From contig JAODBD010000003.1 in assembly GCA_025463785.1 (NCBI GenBank), positions 434,001 through 498,000 of the forward strand: 64,000 bases of DNA, read 5' to 3'. Positions 63,032-64,000 of this stretch are shown here, in pieces. This DNA comes from Glaciihabitans sp. Lineage in GTDB: Bacteria > Actinomycetota > Actinomycetes > Actinomycetales > Microbacteriaceae. The notes beneath the pieces were generated by a model that saw only the letters and a program-made list of their open reading frames with translations, was not told the DNA's origin and did not search any database. Position 1 is the stretch's first letter. Every line of letters starts with the position of its first letter. A program made the translations under genes and the position numbers.

Positions 63032-63988
63032 TCACTCCGCAGCGGTCAGTGTGACAAGCACGGCTTCAGGCGGACAAGCGAACCGCACCGGTGCGTAGAT
63101 TGACGTGCCGAGCCCCGCCGAGACGTTCAGCCAGGACGTGTGACCCGCATGGCTCCAGGTGCTGGCGCCCTGCGCCTGCTGGCGCGGGATGTCGCAGTTC
63201 GAGACCAGCGCGGGAAGCCCCGGGATGCGCACCTGCCCTCCGTGAGTGTGCCCGGCAAAGATGGCCCTGGCCCCATACGTCACGAACGCATCGAGTACGC
63301 GGCGGTAGGGCGCGTGGGTGACGCCGATGGTGAGGACCTCGCGGTCGGAAGGGGCGTCATCCCACTCGATGTTCTCGCGAAGGTCCTCGATCTCGCCCGG
63401 GAGCTTCTCCAGACGATCCCAGCCGCGGTGCGCGTCGTTCACGCCGAACAGCTCGAGCCGAGTTCCTTTGATGAGCAGCGCGCGCGCATCATTGTTGAGA
63501 TTCAGCCAGCCGAGGGTGTTCTCGAAGAATCCCTCGAGGGCTTCGGTGTCGATGTCCGGCGGGTCGTAGTCGCGCTTTTTGGTGGGGGTCAGGTAGTTGA
63601 GCGGGTTCTTGAATACCGGCCCGAAGTAGTCGTTCGACCCGTTTACGAAAACACCGGGGATGCCGGCAAAAGCACTCAGCGCACGTGCGACCCCCGGGAG
63701 GGCATCCAGGTGACCCATGTTGTCGCCCGTGTTGATCACGAGGTCGGGTTCGAGGCTCGCAAGGGATGCGATCCACTCCTGCTTGGCCGTCTGCCATGGC
63801 GCCATGTGCAGGTCGGACAGGTGCAAGACCGTGAGGGGCCGCGCACCTGCGCCAAGAATGGGCAGAGTCTCGCGTCGAACCGTGAACCTGTTGCGCTCGA
63901 CCAGACTGCCCCAGGCAAAGGCGGCGAGCCCCGTGGCTGCCACAACGCCGAGCGCTGCGGCAGCCGCAGAAGCGGGACGTCGGGTCAC
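63032..63988 (-). CDS. YkuE-like metallophosphoesterase
   Basis: This 318-aa calcineurin-like phosphoesterase has one N-terminal membrane helix (about 8-28). The dinuclear metal motifs are HLSDLH near 55, NTGDN near 85, NGSND near 115 (in place of the usual GNHD/E), THAP near 225 and GHTHGGQ near 245. This matches the YkuE type, which is anchored with its catalytic domain outside. Substrates may be phospholipids or UDP-sugar lipids; not known here. It is complete within the window, and its promoter region is cut by the window end. Confidence 0.9.
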   Translation of the reverse strand: MTRRPASAAAAALGVVAATGLAAFAWGSLVERNRFTVRRETLPILGAGARPLTVLHLSDLHMAPWQTAKQEWIASLASLEPDLVINTGDNMGHLDALPGVARALSAFAGIPGVFVNGSNDYFGPVFKNPLNYLTPTKKRDYDPPDIDTEALEGFFENTLGWLNLNNDARALLIKGTRLELFGVNDAHRGWDRLEKLPGEIEDLRENIEWDDAPSDREVLTIGVTHAPYRRVLDAFVTYGARAIFAGHTHGGQVRIPGLPALVSNCDIPRQQAQGASTWSHAGHTSWLNVSAGLGTSIYAPVRFACPPEAVLVTLTAAE

Positions 63989-64000
63989 GGGCAGGTGACC

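Overview
The window is high-GC actinobacterial DNA, most likely from the family Microbacteriaceae (Micrococcales). Support comes from the gene order SRP RNA - dnaX - recR - lysC - asd - mqo - Rv2578c-type radical SAM, the C/G-biased third codon positions, frequent GTG starts, many leaderless promoters, and a bioY-ligase-thiolase-bioM-bioN cluster. I cannot name a genus from sequence alone.

Layout. 1-3.6 kb: a short repeat-rich leader, then a ykcC/ykcB-like pair (GT2-GtrA polyprenyl-sugar synthase and a GT39 membrane glycosyltransferase). 3.7-5.7 kb: an amino-acid permease broken by an 8-bp tandem repeat, and a cyclase-family hydrolase. 5.8-11.3 kb: a ROK regulator and a ChvE/Mms-type sugar ABC importer ending in a clear terminator. 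11.5-16.2 kb: a biotin ECF transporter operon (bioY, bioM, bioN) that encloses an acyl-CoA ligase and a thiolase-like protein without its second catalytic cysteine, followed by a CHY zinc-finger protein. 16.2-21.7 kb: xylB and xylA on the minus strand, and a GH1 beta-glucosidase with a second ROK regulator on the plus strand. 21.7-24.4 kb: a Bcr/CflA-type exporter and a saccharopine-dehydrogenase-like protein.

24.4-33.3 kb holds a sugar or polyol catabolic regulon: a LacI regulator, a MalEFG-type importer, an aldehyde dehydrogenase, a 2-hydroxyacid dehydrogenase, an aldo/keto reductase and a ThuA-like protein. A 14-bp palindrome close to GGAATGCGCATTCC occurs at four promoter regions here, including that of the LacI gene, so the cluster can be read as one regulon. 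33.3-34.8 kb: a DoxX/HxlR divergent pair, a transposase-less element with 36-bp inverted ends, and tRNA-Ser(GGA).

34.9-47.3 kb is core: pta-ackA, SRP RNA, a DUF559/AbiEi-like protein, dnaX-recR, lysC (with an internal start for a beta subunit) - asd, mqo, and a radical SAM gene under a near-consensus SOS box. 47.3-51.6 kb: an unusual three-gene signalling cassette (NarL-type kinase, a degenerate kinase-like membrane protein, response regulator) coupled to tdk, then a VOC protein. 51.6-60.4 kb: a PIN toxin with an N-terminally truncated antitoxin, then a full kdp operon on the minus strand (small membrane ORF - kdpF - A - B - C - D - E). 60.4-64 kb: a hypothetical protein, a three-gene cytochrome b module without a visible Qo-site motif or a Rieske/cytochrome c partner, tRNA-Pro(CGG), and a metallophosphoesterase.

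Two families of dispersed palindromes were found between genes (17.7 and 32.5 kb; 23.0 and 34.5 kb). The most interesting candidates for something under-described are the cytochrome b module (61.1-62.9 kb), the kinase/pseudo-kinase cassette (47.4-50.4 kb), the enzyme pair inside the biotin transporter operon, and the palindrome families.
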